The position numbers and the translations under genes were made by a program. This document shows, piece after piece, positions 34,418 to 43,513 of a stretch of DNA of 64,000 bases; within the stretch, counting starts at the first letter, position 1; every line of letters starts with the position of its first letter. The stretch lies in assembly GCF_023555495.1 (NCBI RefSeq), contig NZ_JALCZO010000002.1:1-64000 (forward strand), written 5' to 3'. The stretch is from Polaribacter sp. Z022. GTDB taxonomy: Bacteria > Bacteroidota > Bacteroidia > Flavobacteriales > Flavobacteriaceae. The notes under the pieces were generated by a model, which ran no database searches, was not told where the DNA came from, and was given only the letters and a program-made list of their open reading frames with translations.

Positions 34418-37240
34418 CTAAATTAGTTCTTTTTTCAAAAACTTTGCAGTATAACTCGTTTTATGTTTTGCAACTTGTTCAGGAGTTCCTGTACAAAGAA
34501 TTTCTCCTCCTTTTTTTCCACCTTCAATTCCTACATCTATAATGTAATCTGCTAATTTTACAACATCTAAATTGTGTTCAATAATTAAAACAGTGTTTCC
34601 TTTATTTGCTAATTTGTTTAATACTTCCATTAAAACTCTAATGTCTTCAAAATGGAGGCCTGTTGTAGGTTCATCTAAAATATAAAACGTATTTCCAGTA
34701 TCTCTTTTAGATAACTCTGAAGCTAGTTTTATTCTTTGAGCTTCTCCACCAGAAAGCGTTGTAGATTGTTGACCAAGTGTAATATATCCTAACCCAACAT
34801 CTTTAATAGTTTTTAATTTTCTATGGATTTTAGGGATGTTTTCGAAGAAGTTTGTAGCATCTTCAATAGTCATATTTAAAACATCAGAAATAGATTTTCC
34901 TTTATACCTAATTTCTAAAGTTTCTCTGTTAAAACGTTTTCCTTGGCATGTTTCACATTCAACTTGTACGTCAGGTAGAAAATTCATTTCTATAACTCTA
35001 ACACCCCCTCCTTGGCAGGTTTCACATCTTCCTCCTTTTACATTAAAAGAGAATCTACCTGGTTTGTAACCACGAATTGCTGCTTCTGGTGTTTTTGCAA
35101 ATAAACTTCTAATTTCTGAAAAAGTACCTGTATAAGTTGCTGGGTTAGAACGTGGAGTTCTACCAATTGGAGATTGATCAATATCAATAACTTTATCTAC
35201 ATGCTCTAAACCTTCTATTTTTTTATATGGCATAGGCTTTTTTACACCTCTATAAATATGCGCATTTAAAATAGGATATAAAGTTTCGTTTATTAAAGTA
35301 GATTTTCCACTTCCAGAAACACCAGTAACACAAATCATTTTTCCTAAAGGGAATTCTACAGATACATTTTTTAAATTATTACCAGTAGCACCTTTTAGTT
35401 TTATCGATTTTCCATTTCCTTTTCTACGTTTTTTTGGAACAGCAATTTCTTTTCTGCCAGTTAAATAATCTGCAGTTAAGGTGTTGTGTTTTTTTAAATC
35501 ATTAAAAGTACCTTCGCTAACAATTTCTCCTCCATGTCTTCCTGCACCTGGGCCAATATCAAAAACAAAATCTGCGTGTTCTATCATGTCTTTGTCATGT
35601 TCTACAACTAAAACAGAATTTCCAATATCTCTTAATTTTACTAAAGAATCTATTAATTTTTGATTGTCTCTTTGGTGTAAACCAATACTAGGTTCATCTA
35701 AAATGTAAAGTACACCAACTAATTGCGAGCCAATTTGAGTTGCTAAACGAATTCTTTGAGCTTCTCCACCAGAAAGAGATTTTGAAGTTCTATCTAAAGC
35801 TAAATAATCTAAACCAACATCTAACAAAAACTGAATTCGAGTTCTTATTTCCTTTAATATTTCTGATGCAATTGTAAGTTGTTTGTCTGATAGTTTTTCT
35901 TCAATATTTTTGAACCAGTTTGCTAATTCAGTAACATCCATTTGAGCTAAATCACTGATGTTTTTATCGGTAATTTTAAAGTGAAGCGCTTCTTTTTTAA
36001 GTCTTTTTCCTTTACAAGAAGAACAAGAAACTTCATCCATAAAACCTTTTGCCCACCTTTTAATAGTTGTGCTTTCTGCACTAGAATATTGGTTTTCTAT
36101 GAACGAAATAATTCCTTCAAAATCAATTTTGTAATTTCTAGTTACACCAGCTGCTTTAGATTTTATTTCGAAAGATTCATTACCACCATTTAATATAATT
36201 TCTAAAGCTTCTTTTGGAATGTCTTTAATAGCATCTGTTAATTTAAATTTATAACGTTCTGCAATATTTTCTAGTTGTTTAAAAATCCAACTATTTTTTT
36301 GTTCTCCTAAAGGAGAAATACCACCATTTTTAATTGAAATTGTATTATCTGGAATTACTTTTTCTAGGTTAATTTCATTAGTAATTCCAAGACCATTACA
36401 TTTACTACAAGCTCCTTTTGGAGAGTTAAAAGAAAATGTGTTTGGTTCTGGATTTGGATAAGCAATTCCAGATGTTGGGCACATTAATTCTCTACTAAAA
36501 TAACGAGGATTGTTATCTTCTATGTCAATAACCATCATTATATTGTTACCAGAATATAATGCTGTTTTTATAGTTTCATCTAAGCGTTTGTCTATAGATT
36601 TATTAACTTTTAATCTATCAATAACAACTTCAATATCATGCGTTTTATATCTGTCTAAACGCATTCCTTTTTCTATCTCTTTTATTTCACCATCAACTCT
36701 AACTCTAACAAAACCTTGTTTAGAAATTTGCTCAAATAACTCTCTGTAATGTCCTTTTCTAGATTTAACAAGAGGTGCTAAAACAGCAATTTTTTTATCA
36801 GCAAAATCTTTTAAAATAAGTTGTTTTATTTGTTCGTCAGAATAACTTACCATTTTTTCATTGGTATTATATGAGTAAGCATCTGCAGCTCTTGCATATA
36901 ATAATCTTAAAAAATCGTAAATTTCTGTTATTGTACCAACTGTTGAACGTGGACTTTTGTTAGTGGTTTTTTGTTCTATAGAAATTACTGGAGATAAACC
37001 ATCAATTTTATCTACATCTGGTCTTTCTAAGCCTCCTAAAAACTGTCGAGCATAAGCAGAAAAAGTTTCAATATATCGTCTTTGACCTTCTGCATAAATG
37101 GTGTCAAAAGCTAATGAAGATTTTCCACTTCCACTTAAACCAGTAATTACAACTAATTTTTCACGAGGAATTTTTACATCGATATTTTTTAAGTTATGAG
37201 CTCTAGCTCCGTAAACTTCAATATATTCTTGGTCTTTCAA
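34418..37240 (-). CDS. uvrA: Excinuclease ABC subunit A
   Basis: A 940-residue DNA-damage recognition ATPase of nucleotide excision repair; it acts with UvrB and UvrC. It has two ABC cassettes: Walker A GLSGSGKSSLAF near residue 33 and GVSGSGKSTL near residue 635, and two LSGGEAQRI signatures. Zinc-binding Cys pairs (CSKCNGLG, CSSCKGKR, CETCQGGG, CETCQGKR) are intact. Length equals that of E. coli UvrA (940). The divergent neighbour is the PspC gene. Confidence 0.98.
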   Translation of the reverse strand: MKDQEYIEVYGARAHNLKNIDVKIPREKLVVITGLSGSGKSSLAFDTIYAEGQRRYIETFSAYARQFLGGLERPDVDKIDGLSPVISIEQKTTNKSPRSTVGTITEIYDFLRLLYARAADAYSYNTNEKMVSYSDEQIKQLILKDFADKKIAVLAPLVKSRKGHYRELFEQISKQGFVRVRVDGEIKEIEKGMRLDRYKTHDIEVVIDRLKVNKSIDKRLDETIKTALYSGNNIMMVIDIEDNNPRYFSRELMCPTSGIAYPNPEPNTFSFNSPKGACSKCNGLGITNEINLEKVIPDNTISIKNGGISPLGEQKNSWIFKQLENIAERYKFKLTDAIKDIPKEALEIILNGGNESFEIKSKAAGVTRNYKIDFEGIISFIENQYSSAESTTIKRWAKGFMDEVSCSSCKGKRLKKEALHFKITDKNISDLAQMDVTELANWFKNIEEKLSDKQLTIASEILKEIRTRIQFLLDVGLDYLALDRTSKSLSGGEAQRIRLATQIGSQLVGVLYILDEPSIGLHQRDNQKLIDSLVKLRDIGNSVLVVEHDKDMIEHADFVFDIGPGAGRHGGEIVSEGTFNDLKKHNTLTADYLTGRKEIAVPKKRRKGNGKSIKLKGATGNNLKNVSVEFPLGKMICVTGVSGSGKSTLINETLYPILNAHIYRGVKKPMPYKKIEGLEHVDKVIDIDQSPIGRTPRSNPATYTGTFSEIRSLFAKTPEAAIRGYKPGRFSFNVKGGRCETCQGGGVRVIEMNFLPDVQVECETCQGKRFNRETLEIRYKGKSISDVLNMTIEDATNFFENIPKIHRKLKTIKDVGLGYITLGQQSTTLSGGEAQRIKLASELSKRDTGNTFYILDEPTTGLHFEDIRVLMEVLNKLANKGNTVLIIEHNLDVVKLADYIIDVGIEGGKKGGEILCTGTPEQVAKHKTSYTAKFLKKELI

Positions 37241-37352
37241 AAGAGGAAAATTTTTTGGAAAAACGCAAAGTTAAAGAATCCAATTTTAATTTAATTGGTG
37301 TATTGTTAACAAATGATAAAATAGTATCTTGCATTTAAATTTTTTAACATAA

Positions 37353-37574
37353 ATGATTGATAATATTCGACATTATTTTGAAAGAAATGGATTTCATGTT
37401 TCTTCTAGATTAGCAGATAGAATGGGTATAAGAGCCATAAATGTACGTTTGTTTTTTATTTATGTTACTTTTTTTACAGTTGGTTTATCTTTTGGGTTTT
37501 ATTTAACAATGGCCTTTTTATTTAAGTTAAAAGATAAGATGTATACCAAAAGAAGCTCAGTATTTGACTTGTAG
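37353..37574 (+). CDS. PspC domain-containing small membrane protein
   Basis: A 73-residue protein. The N-terminal part (residues 1-30) is an amphipathic segment and residues about 31-58 a long hydrophobic stretch that fits a PspC domain (stress-response regulator/toxin-like membrane protein). Its gene begins the run PspC, potassium channel, SDR with gaps of only 3 and 2 bases, so it is the first of a probable operon. A near-consensus -7 box (TATCTTGC) lies 25 bases upstream. Confidence 0.8.
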   Translation: MIDNIRHYFERNGFHVSSRLADRMGIRAINVRLFFIYVTFFTVGLSFGFYLTMAFLFKLKDKMYTKRSSVFDL

Positions 37575-37577
37575 TAT

Positions 37578-38582
37578 ATGAAAATAAAAGTATTAGATTC
37601 TAGAATAAATAAGACACTTCTTTTAGTGGTTACAATTATTACAATTGGAACTGTTGGATATAAATTATTGTCTGGTTATTCTTTTATAGATGCCTTATAC
37701 ATGACTGTAATTACAATAACTACAGTTGGTTTTGGAGAAGTAAAACCTTTTACTCCAGAAGAGAAAGTATTTACAATTTTTTTGATTTTAACAAGTATAT
37801 CTATTTTTGGTTATACTGTTTCGTCGTTTTCTGAGTATTTAGTTAGTGGTAGGTTATTTGAACATTTTAAACACAAAAAAGTGGAAAAGCAAATAGAAAA
37901 TTTAAAAGGGCACACAATTGTTTGTGGTTATGGAAGAAATGGAAAACAAGCAATTTTAAAATTAAAAAACTATAATAAAGACTTTGTTGTTGTAGAAAAA
38001 GACAAAGAAATGTCTCAGTTTTTAGACTCTGAAGGAATTTTAAATATTAATGGAAATGCCACTTTAGACGAAACTTTAATAAGAGCAGGTATAGAAAAAG
38101 CTGCAAATTTAATTACAGCATTGCCTTCTGATGCAAATAACTTATTTGTGGTTCTTACTGCTAGTCAGTTAAATAGTAATTGTAAGGTAATAAGTAGAGC
38201 ATCAAATGAGTCTTCTTATAGTAAATTAAAAATTGCAGGAGCAGATAATGTAATTATGCCAGATAAATTAGGAGGTGATCATATGGCTTCTTTAGTTACA
38301 ACTCCAGATGTAATAGAATTTGTTGATAGATTGACCATAGAAGGAGAAACAACTGCAAATTTAGAAGAAATAGCTGTAGACGATTTGCCAAAAAAATATT
38401 TAAATAAGACAATTTTAGATTTAGATCTTAGAAAAGAAACAGGGTGTACAGTTATTGGTTATAGAAATCCAGATAAAGATTATATAATTAATCCTGAAGC
38501 AGATTGTATTTTAACAGAAGGCTCTCATTTAATTGTATTAGGAAGACCAGAACAAATTATAAAACTTAGAGATTTATTTTAA
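37578..38582 (+). CDS. Potassium channel with TrkA (RCK) domains
   Basis: A 334-residue protein. Residues 15-30 and 75-95 are transmembrane helices around a pore loop with the selectivity filter TTVGFGE (48-54). A cytoplasmic RCK/TrkA-N domain follows with the NAD-type glycine motif TIVCGYGRNGKQA (about 113-125) and a TrkA-C domain at the end. Such two-helix channels release or admit potassium under ligand control. It lies 3 bases after the PspC gene and 2 before the SDR gene. Confidence 0.92.
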   Translation: MKIKVLDSRINKTLLLVVTIITIGTVGYKLLSGYSFIDALYMTVITITTVGFGEVKPFTPEEKVFTIFLILTSISIFGYTVSSFSEYLVSGRLFEHFKHKKVEKQIENLKGHTIVCGYGRNGKQAILKLKNYNKDFVVVEKDKEMSQFLDSEGILNINGNATLDETLIRAGIEKAANLITALPSDANNLFVVLTASQLNSNCKVISRASNESSYSKLKIAGADNVIMPDKLGGDHMASLVTTPDVIEFVDRLTIEGETTANLEEIAVDDLPKKYLNKTILDLDLRKETGCTVIGYRNPDKDYIINPEADCILTEGSHLIVLGRPEQIIKLRDLF

Positions 38583-38584
38583 AA

Positions 38585-39484
38585 ATGATTAAAATAGCTA
38601 TTACAGGTAGTAATGGGTTGTTAGGGCAGTCACTAATAGAATTATTACTTTTAGAAAAAGAAAAATATGAAGTCTTTGGTTTATCTAGAGGAAAAAATAG
38701 AAGTGGGAGAGATGATTTTTCTTATGTTTCTATAGATATTACAAAAGAAGAAAATTTAAAAGCACAATTAGCTACAATAAAACCAAACTTTATTATTAAC
38801 ACAGCTGCAATGACGCAAGTTGACGACTGTGAAAACAATAAAGAAGCTTGCGATTTGTTAAATGTAACTATTGTACAATGGTTGGCAGAAATTTCTCAAG
38901 AATTAAATATTCATTTAATTCATATTTCAACAGATTTTATTTTTGATGGGAAAAAAGGAAATTATAAAGAAACTGATACACCAAATCCTTTAAGTTATTA
39001 TGGATTGTCTAAGTTAAAATCTGAAGAAGTATTAAAAGAGTCAAAAATAAATTACACTATTTTAAGAACCATATTAGTATATGGTAAAGTGTTTGATATG
39101 TCTCGAAATAACATTGTTTTATGGGTTCGTCAAATGTTATCAGAAGGAAAAGAAATTACAATAGTTGATGATCAATTTAGAACACCTACTTATGTAAAAG
39201 ATTTGGCTTTAGCATGTAAAATTTCTATAGATAAAAAAGCAATGGGTGTTTTTAATATTGCTTCAAATGAATTGCTAAGTGTTTATGAAATTGCCCAACA
39301 AATTGCAGAAACATTTAAGTTAGATAAAAGTTTAATTAAACCTATATCTACATCCACATTAAACCAAACAGCACCTAGACCTGCAAAAACAGGTTTTAAT
39401 TTATCAAAAACAAATATGCAGTTGGATTTTTATCCAAAATCCTTTAAAGAAGATTTGCAAAGATTTAAAGATATCTTAATGTAA
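38585..39484 (+). CDS. SDR family oxidoreductase, dTDP-4-dehydrorhamnose reductase-like
   Basis: A 299-residue Rossmann-fold protein. The NAD(P)-binding motif is GSNGLLGQSL (residues 7-16), the catalytic Tyr-Lys pair is in YYGLSKLKSEE (about 138-148), and the substrate region matches the RmlD-type family. It could reduce dTDP-4-keto-6-deoxy sugars or act in methionine adenosyltransferase regulation, as some relatives do; its isolation from rml genes makes the exact role uncertain. It is the last gene of the PspC run; a weak hairpin follows at 39491-39517. Confidence 0.82.
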   Translation: MIKIAITGSNGLLGQSLIELLLLEKEKYEVFGLSRGKNRSGRDDFSYVSIDITKEENLKAQLATIKPNFIINTAAMTQVDDCENNKEACDLLNVTIVQWLAEISQELNIHLIHISTDFIFDGKKGNYKETDTPNPLSYYGLSKLKSEEVLKESKINYTILRTILVYGKVFDMSRNNIVLWVRQMLSEGKEITIVDDQFRTPTYVKDLALACKISIDKKAMGVFNIASNELLSVYEIAQQIAETFKLDKSLIKPISTSTLNQTAPRPAKTGFNLSKTNMQLDFYPKSFKEDLQRFKDILM

Positions 39485-39490
39485 AAATTA

Positions 39491-39517
39491 CTTTTAACGC
39501 TCAAAAGTTGTTAAAAG
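39491..39517 (+). terminator. Hairpin after the SDR gene, weak terminator
   Basis: Stem CTTTTAAC paired with GTTAAAAG around an 11-base loop, followed after a few bases by a run of five T residues. It could end the PspC-channel-SDR transcript, though the T run is displaced from the stem. Confidence 0.35.
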
Positions 39518-39572
39518 CGCATATTTTTATGATATTGCACGCTACTAATTGAAAAACTAACAATTACATATT

Positions 39573-41153
39573 ATGAAGAAAAAACTTCTTTCATTGCTTT
39601 TATTAGCAATTCCAATGTTAACATTTGCACAAGAAAAAGGATTAGATCAACAAATAGATGAGGCATTTGGTAATGCAACAGGATGGTTTGTAGATTTTAT
39701 TTTTTATCAAATTCCTTTTACAGATACAATTAGTATTTATTGGGTATTATTCCCTTTAATTTTGGGAGCAACGTATTTTACTTTTTACTTCAATTTTATA
39801 AACTTTAAAGGTTTTTTTACTTCTATAAATATTGTTAGAGGTAAATATGATGAAATAGATAAGCACGATTCTATGATTGCTGCAGGAGATTCTACTCCAG
39901 GAGGTGATATAAAAGAAACAATAGCTATAGAAGGTCATGATGGAGAAGTTTCTCACTTTCAGGCATTAACAGCAGCTTTATCTGCAACAGTAGGTTTAGG
40001 AAACATTGCTGGTGTTGCAATTGCAGTTTCTATTGGTGGTGCAGGTGCTACTTTTTGGATGATTATTGCAGGGTTTTTAGGAATGGCTTCTAAATTTGTA
40101 GAATGTACTTTAGGTGTTAAATATAGAGATATTGAATCTGATGGAACTGTTTATGGAGGTCCAATGTATTATTTAACAAAAGGACTTAAAAATAAAACTT
40201 TAGGAAAAATATTAGCAGCATTCTTTGCAATCTTCGTTATTGGAGGATCTTTTGGAGGTGGAAACATGTTCCAAGTAAATCAAGCATTTCAATTAGTAGA
40301 AAATATTACTACACCAGTTGGTGGGGTTTCTGTACTACATGGTAAAGGATGGTTGTTTGGTTTAGTAATGTCAGTATTAGTTGGTATTGTAATTATTGGA
40401 GGAATTAAAAAAATAGCCAAAGTAACAGATAAAATTGTTCCTTTTATGGTGGCAATTTATGTTGCAGCATCATTATTTGTAATTTTTTCTAATTACGATA
40501 TGATTGGAAGTGCATTTGGACAAATTTTTGAAGGAGCCTTTAGTCCAGAAGGAGTTGCAGGTGGAGCAGTAGGAGTTTTAGTTCAAGGATTTAGAAGAGC
40601 AGCATTTTCTAATGAAGCTGGTATTGGTTCTGCATCTATTGCGCATTCTGCAGTAAAAACTAAATATGCAGCAAGTGAAGGTATGGTTGCTTTATTAGAG
40701 CCTTTTATAGATACTGTTGTGGTTTGTACTATGACAGCTTTAGTTTTAATTATTACTGGTAATGTTGCAGCTGAAAATGCATCTTTAAATGATGCACAAG
40801 CAATATTATTAACTTCAGGAGCTTTTGAATCTGCTATTTCATGGTTTCCATATGTTTTAACTATTGCAGTAGTATTATTTGCATTTAGTTCTATGATTTC
40901 TTGGTCTTATTATGGTTTTCAAGGATGGGTATATTTATTCGGAAGATCTAAAAAAATGGAATATACTTACAAAGTAATTTTCTGTATATTCGTAATTATT
41001 GGAGCAGCAGCAAGTTTAGGATCAGTAATTGGTTTCTCAGATGCAATGGTTTTTGCAATGATGGTTCCTAATATGATTGGTTTAATAATTTTAGCTCCTA
41101 AAGTAAAAGAAGAGCTTTCTAGATATATGAATGCTATTAAAACAAAAAGTTAA
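39573..41153 (+). CDS. Alanine or glycine:cation symporter (AGCS family)
   Basis: A 526-residue inner-membrane protein with about 11 transmembrane helices. Family signatures are GLGNIAGVAIAVSIGG (about residues 139-154) and the AFSNEAGIGSASIAHS segment (about 343-358), typical of sodium/alanine symporters. It imports alanine or glycine with sodium. It starts with what looks like a cleavable signal peptide (residues 1-20, LTFAQE) before the first helices, as in many Bacteroidota homologues. The gene is on its own promoter region and is followed closely by a helix-hairpin-helix gene. Confidence 0.93.
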   Translation: MKKKLLSLLLLAIPMLTFAQEKGLDQQIDEAFGNATGWFVDFIFYQIPFTDTISIYWVLFPLILGATYFTFYFNFINFKGFFTSINIVRGKYDEIDKHDSMIAAGDSTPGGDIKETIAIEGHDGEVSHFQALTAALSATVGLGNIAGVAIAVSIGGAGATFWMIIAGFLGMASKFVECTLGVKYRDIESDGTVYGGPMYYLTKGLKNKTLGKILAAFFAIFVIGGSFGGGNMFQVNQAFQLVENITTPVGGVSVLHGKGWLFGLVMSVLVGIVIIGGIKKIAKVTDKIVPFMVAIYVAASLFVIFSNYDMIGSAFGQIFEGAFSPEGVAGGAVGVLVQGFRRAAFSNEAGIGSASIAHSAVKTKYAASEGMVALLEPFIDTVVVCTMTALVLIITGNVAAENASLNDAQAILLTSGAFESAISWFPYVLTIAVVLFAFSSMISWSYYGFQGWVYLFGRSKKMEYTYKVIFCIFVIIGAAASLGSVIGFSDAMVFAMMVPNMIGLIILAPKVKEELSRYMNAIKTKS

Positions 41154-41166
41154 TAAGAAATTCAAT

Positions 41167-42048
41167 ATGAAAATATTTAAATCCCATTTCTGGTATAACA
41201 AAAGCCAAAGAAATGGGATTTTCTTTTTAGTAACGTTAATTATCATTTTTCAACTAATTATTGTTTTTGTAGATTTTACTTCAAATAATAAAATAGACTT
41301 AAAAACTTCAGAAGTTTTAGCTTTTCGTAATCAAATAGATAGTTTAAAGAGTGTAGAGTTAGAAAATAGAAAACCTAAAATTTATCCTTTTAATCCTAAT
41401 TATATAACAGATTTTAAAGGAGAACAATTAGGAATGTCAATAGAAGAAATTGATAGATTGCTACTTTTTAGAAAAACAAATAAATTTGTCAATTCTAAAA
41501 GTGAATTTCAAAAAGTTACAAAAGTTTCAGACAGTTTATTAAATAAGATTTCTCCATATTTTAAATTTCCAGAATGGGTAACAAAAAGAAATCAAATTAC
41601 ATCTAAAAACTTATATAGTTCAAATAATATTAAAAAGATATCAATATCAACTTCAGATATTAATAAAGCTACTGCAGAAGATTTTAAAACAATAAGAGGT
41701 ATAGGAGAAGCATATTCTGAACGTATTGTAAAATACCGAACAAAATTACAAGGTTTTACTTATAATAATCAGCTTAATGAAGTTTGGGGTTTAGATCAAG
41801 AAGTAGTAAAAAAAGTTTTATCAGTATTTAAAATTATTGAAAAGCCTATTATTAAAAAGGTTAACGTAAATACAGTTTCTTTTAAAGATTTATTAAAAAA
41901 ACCTTACATCGATTATAATCTATGTAAAAAAATATTTGAATATAGAGATGAAGTTGCTGAACTTCAAAATATTTCAGAGTTAAAAAATATCAGTGGTTTT
42001 CCTTTGGATAAATATGATAGAATAGTCTTATATTTGGTGGCTGAATAA
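41167..42048 (+). CDS. Helix-hairpin-helix (ComEA-like) protein
   Basis: A 293-residue protein from the ATG at 41167. A longer frame opens at 41131 but that would overlap the symporter gene and add 12 residues of no family character. One transmembrane helix (about 16-38) is followed by an extracytoplasmic region with at least three helix-hairpin-helix motifs, of which INKATAEDFKTIRGIGEAYS is the clearest. The type is seen in ComEA, which binds DNA for uptake, but many Bacteroidota homologues have unknown roles. It lies 13 bases past the symporter. Confidence 0.8.
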   Translation: MKIFKSHFWYNKSQRNGIFFLVTLIIIFQLIIVFVDFTSNNKIDLKTSEVLAFRNQIDSLKSVELENRKPKIYPFNPNYITDFKGEQLGMSIEEIDRLLLFRKTNKFVNSKSEFQKVTKVSDSLLNKISPYFKFPEWVTKRNQITSKNLYSSNNIKKISISTSDINKATAEDFKTIRGIGEAYSERIVKYRTKLQGFTYNNQLNEVWGLDQEVVKKVLSVFKIIEKPIIKKVNVNTVSFKDLLKKPYIDYNLCKKIFEYRDEVAELQNISELKNISGFPLDKYDRIVLYLVAE

Positions 42049-42066
42049 AAACCAATTTTTATCATA

Positions 42067-43233
42067 ATGAACAGTATGTATTTTACTGAAGAGCATGAAG
42101 CTTTTCGTGCTAGTTTCAAAGAATTTTTACAGAAAGAAGTAGTTCCTCATATTAATAAGTGGGAAAAAGATGGTAGGGTAGAGCGTTTCATCTGGAAGAA
42201 ATTTGGAGAAATGGGATATTTTGGTTTAAATACTCCAGAAGAATTTGGAGGTTTAAACTTAGATTTATTTTATACAGTTATCTTTTTAGAAGAATTACAA
42301 AAAGTAAATTCTGGTGGATTTGCTGCAGCAATGTGGGCACATGAGTATTTAGCAATGACACATCTTAATAAAGAAGGAAGTGATTTTATTAAAAATAAAT
42401 ACTTAGTTCCAAGTGTAGAAGGAGATATGATTGGTTGTCTTTGTATAACAGAACCTTTTGGTGGGTCAGATGTTGCAGGAATGCGCTCTACAGCTATAAA
42501 ACAAGGAGATAAGTATATTTTAAACGGGTCAAAAACATTTATTACAAATGGAGTAGATTCAGATTACTTAATTGTATCAGCAAGAACAAACCCATCAGAT
42601 AAATATAAAGGAATCAGTCTTTTTGTTGTAGACAGAAATTCTAAAGGATTATCAGCAACAAGGTTAGAAAAATTAGGTTGGAAAGCTTCAGATACAGGAG
42701 AAATAGCTTTTGATAATGTAGAAATTCCAGCAGAAAACTTGTTAGGAGAAGAAGGAAAAGGTTTTCCTTATATAATGCAACATTTTGCCTTAGAAAGGTT
42801 GGTAATGGGTGTTAATGCTCATGCAAGAGCAGAATATGCTGTAGATTATGCTTTAAATTATATACAAGAAAGAGTCGCTTTTGGTAAATCTTTAGATAAT
42901 TTTCAGGTATTAAGACATAAAATTGCAGAAATGGCAAGTAGAGTAGATATGTGTAGAGAATACAATTACTCTATAACCAAACGTTTAGATGATGGTCAAT
43001 ATGTAGTTAAAGAAGCTAGTATGTCTAAATTACTTTCTACAAAAATGGCAGATGAGGTTATTTATGATGCATTACAAATGTTAGGTGGCTATGGTTATAT
43101 GGAAGAATATCCTTTAGCAAGACTATTAAGAGATAGTAGGTTAGGTCCAATTGGAGGAGGTACTTCAGAAATTTTGAAAGAAATTATCGCAAAAATAGTA
43201 ATAGACAGAAAAGAATATAAACCAGCTACATAA
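42067..43233 (+). CDS. Acyl-CoA dehydrogenase
   Basis: A 388-residue FAD enzyme that introduces a trans-2 double bond in an acyl-CoA. ITEPFGGSDVAGMRSTA and the C-terminal LGGYGYMEEYPLARLLRD, then GGGTSEILKEII are family motifs. The position used for the catalytic Glu in short- and medium-chain enzymes (E in YEGT) is Gly here; instead Glu243 in FALERLVMG sits where isovaleryl- and long-chain enzymes have theirs, so it belongs to that type. Substrate chain length is not certain. It follows the helix-hairpin-helix gene by 18 bases. Confidence 0.93.
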   Translation: MNSMYFTEEHEAFRASFKEFLQKEVVPHINKWEKDGRVERFIWKKFGEMGYFGLNTPEEFGGLNLDLFYTVIFLEELQKVNSGGFAAAMWAHEYLAMTHLNKEGSDFIKNKYLVPSVEGDMIGCLCITEPFGGSDVAGMRSTAIKQGDKYILNGSKTFITNGVDSDYLIVSARTNPSDKYKGISLFVVDRNSKGLSATRLEKLGWKASDTGEIAFDNVEIPAENLLGEEGKGFPYIMQHFALERLVMGVNAHARAEYAVDYALNYIQERVAFGKSLDNFQVLRHKIAEMASRVDMCREYNYSITKRLDDGQYVVKEASMSKLLSTKMADEVIYDALQMLGGYGYMEEYPLARLLRDSRLGPIGGGTSEILKEIIAKIVIDRKEYKPAT

Positions 43234-43253
43234 GTTTTTTGTTTTTTAGTTTT

Positions 43254-43279
43254 GATAACTGATAACTGATAACTGATAA
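43254..43279. repeat. Short heptamer tandem repeat (GATAACT)
   Basis: Three full copies and one partial copy of GATAACT directly behind the acyl-CoA dehydrogenase gene. Like the array at 1-95 the unit is seven bases and the site is intergenic. Confidence 0.85.
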
Positions 43280-43285
43280 TTTTTT

Positions 43286-43376
43286 CGGGCGTTACCTAAA
43301 GGTCGCGCTTTCACTACTCGCTTTTTGTTTTTACCAAAACAAAAGAGCTCAAACAAACCGTTCAATCGCTAACGCA
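43286..43376. repeat. Intergenic element with terminal inverted repeats
   Basis: A stretch of higher GC content than its surroundings starting CGGGCGTTACC and ending CGCTAACGCA. The ends GCGTTA (43289-43294) and TAACGC (43370-43375) are inverted repeats, and an imperfect hairpin of T-rich and A-rich arms lies in the middle (about 43320-43350). It resembles, from memory, a dispersed intergenic repeat of Flavobacteriia genomes; this needs a genome search. It occupies most of the 280-base gap between the acyl-CoA dehydrogenase and rpsU genes. Confidence 0.55.
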
Positions 43377-43409
43377 AAAGCAAATCCAAAAATAAATAGT
43401 AAATAAGAA

Positions 43410-43439
43410 TTGTTATTTCATATTTAATTTCTACTTTTG
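43410..43439 (+). promoter_or_regulatory. rpsU promoter
   Basis: TTG at 43410-43412 and TACTTTTG at 43432-43439, 19 bases apart, fit the Bacteroidota -33 and -7 consensus exactly. Transcription should start near 43446, giving a leader of about 68 bases that carries the strong Shine-Dalgarno sequence. Confidence 0.7.
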
Positions 43440-43499
43440 CAGTCCAAAAAATAAAACATTAGTAGAAATACTATTAAAAATATAAAAGAACTTATGAAG

Positions 43500-43508
43500 G
43501 GAGGTGAT
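43500..43508 (+). promoter_or_regulatory. Extended Shine-Dalgarno sequence of rpsU
   Basis: GGAGGTGAT is nine bases fully complementary to the 3' end of 16S rRNA and lies five bases before the rpsU ATG. Bacteroidota genes normally lack such sites because their ribosomes hide the anti-Shine-Dalgarno, with bS21 taking part. A strong site at rpsU alone fits the reported bS21 autoregulation in this phylum. Confidence 0.85.
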
Positions 43509-43513
43509 AACTC

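Noticed and set aside
41131..41166. Longer start of the helix-hairpin-helix gene
   Set aside because: It would overlap the symporter gene; the ATG at 41167 gives a normal N-terminus before the membrane helix.
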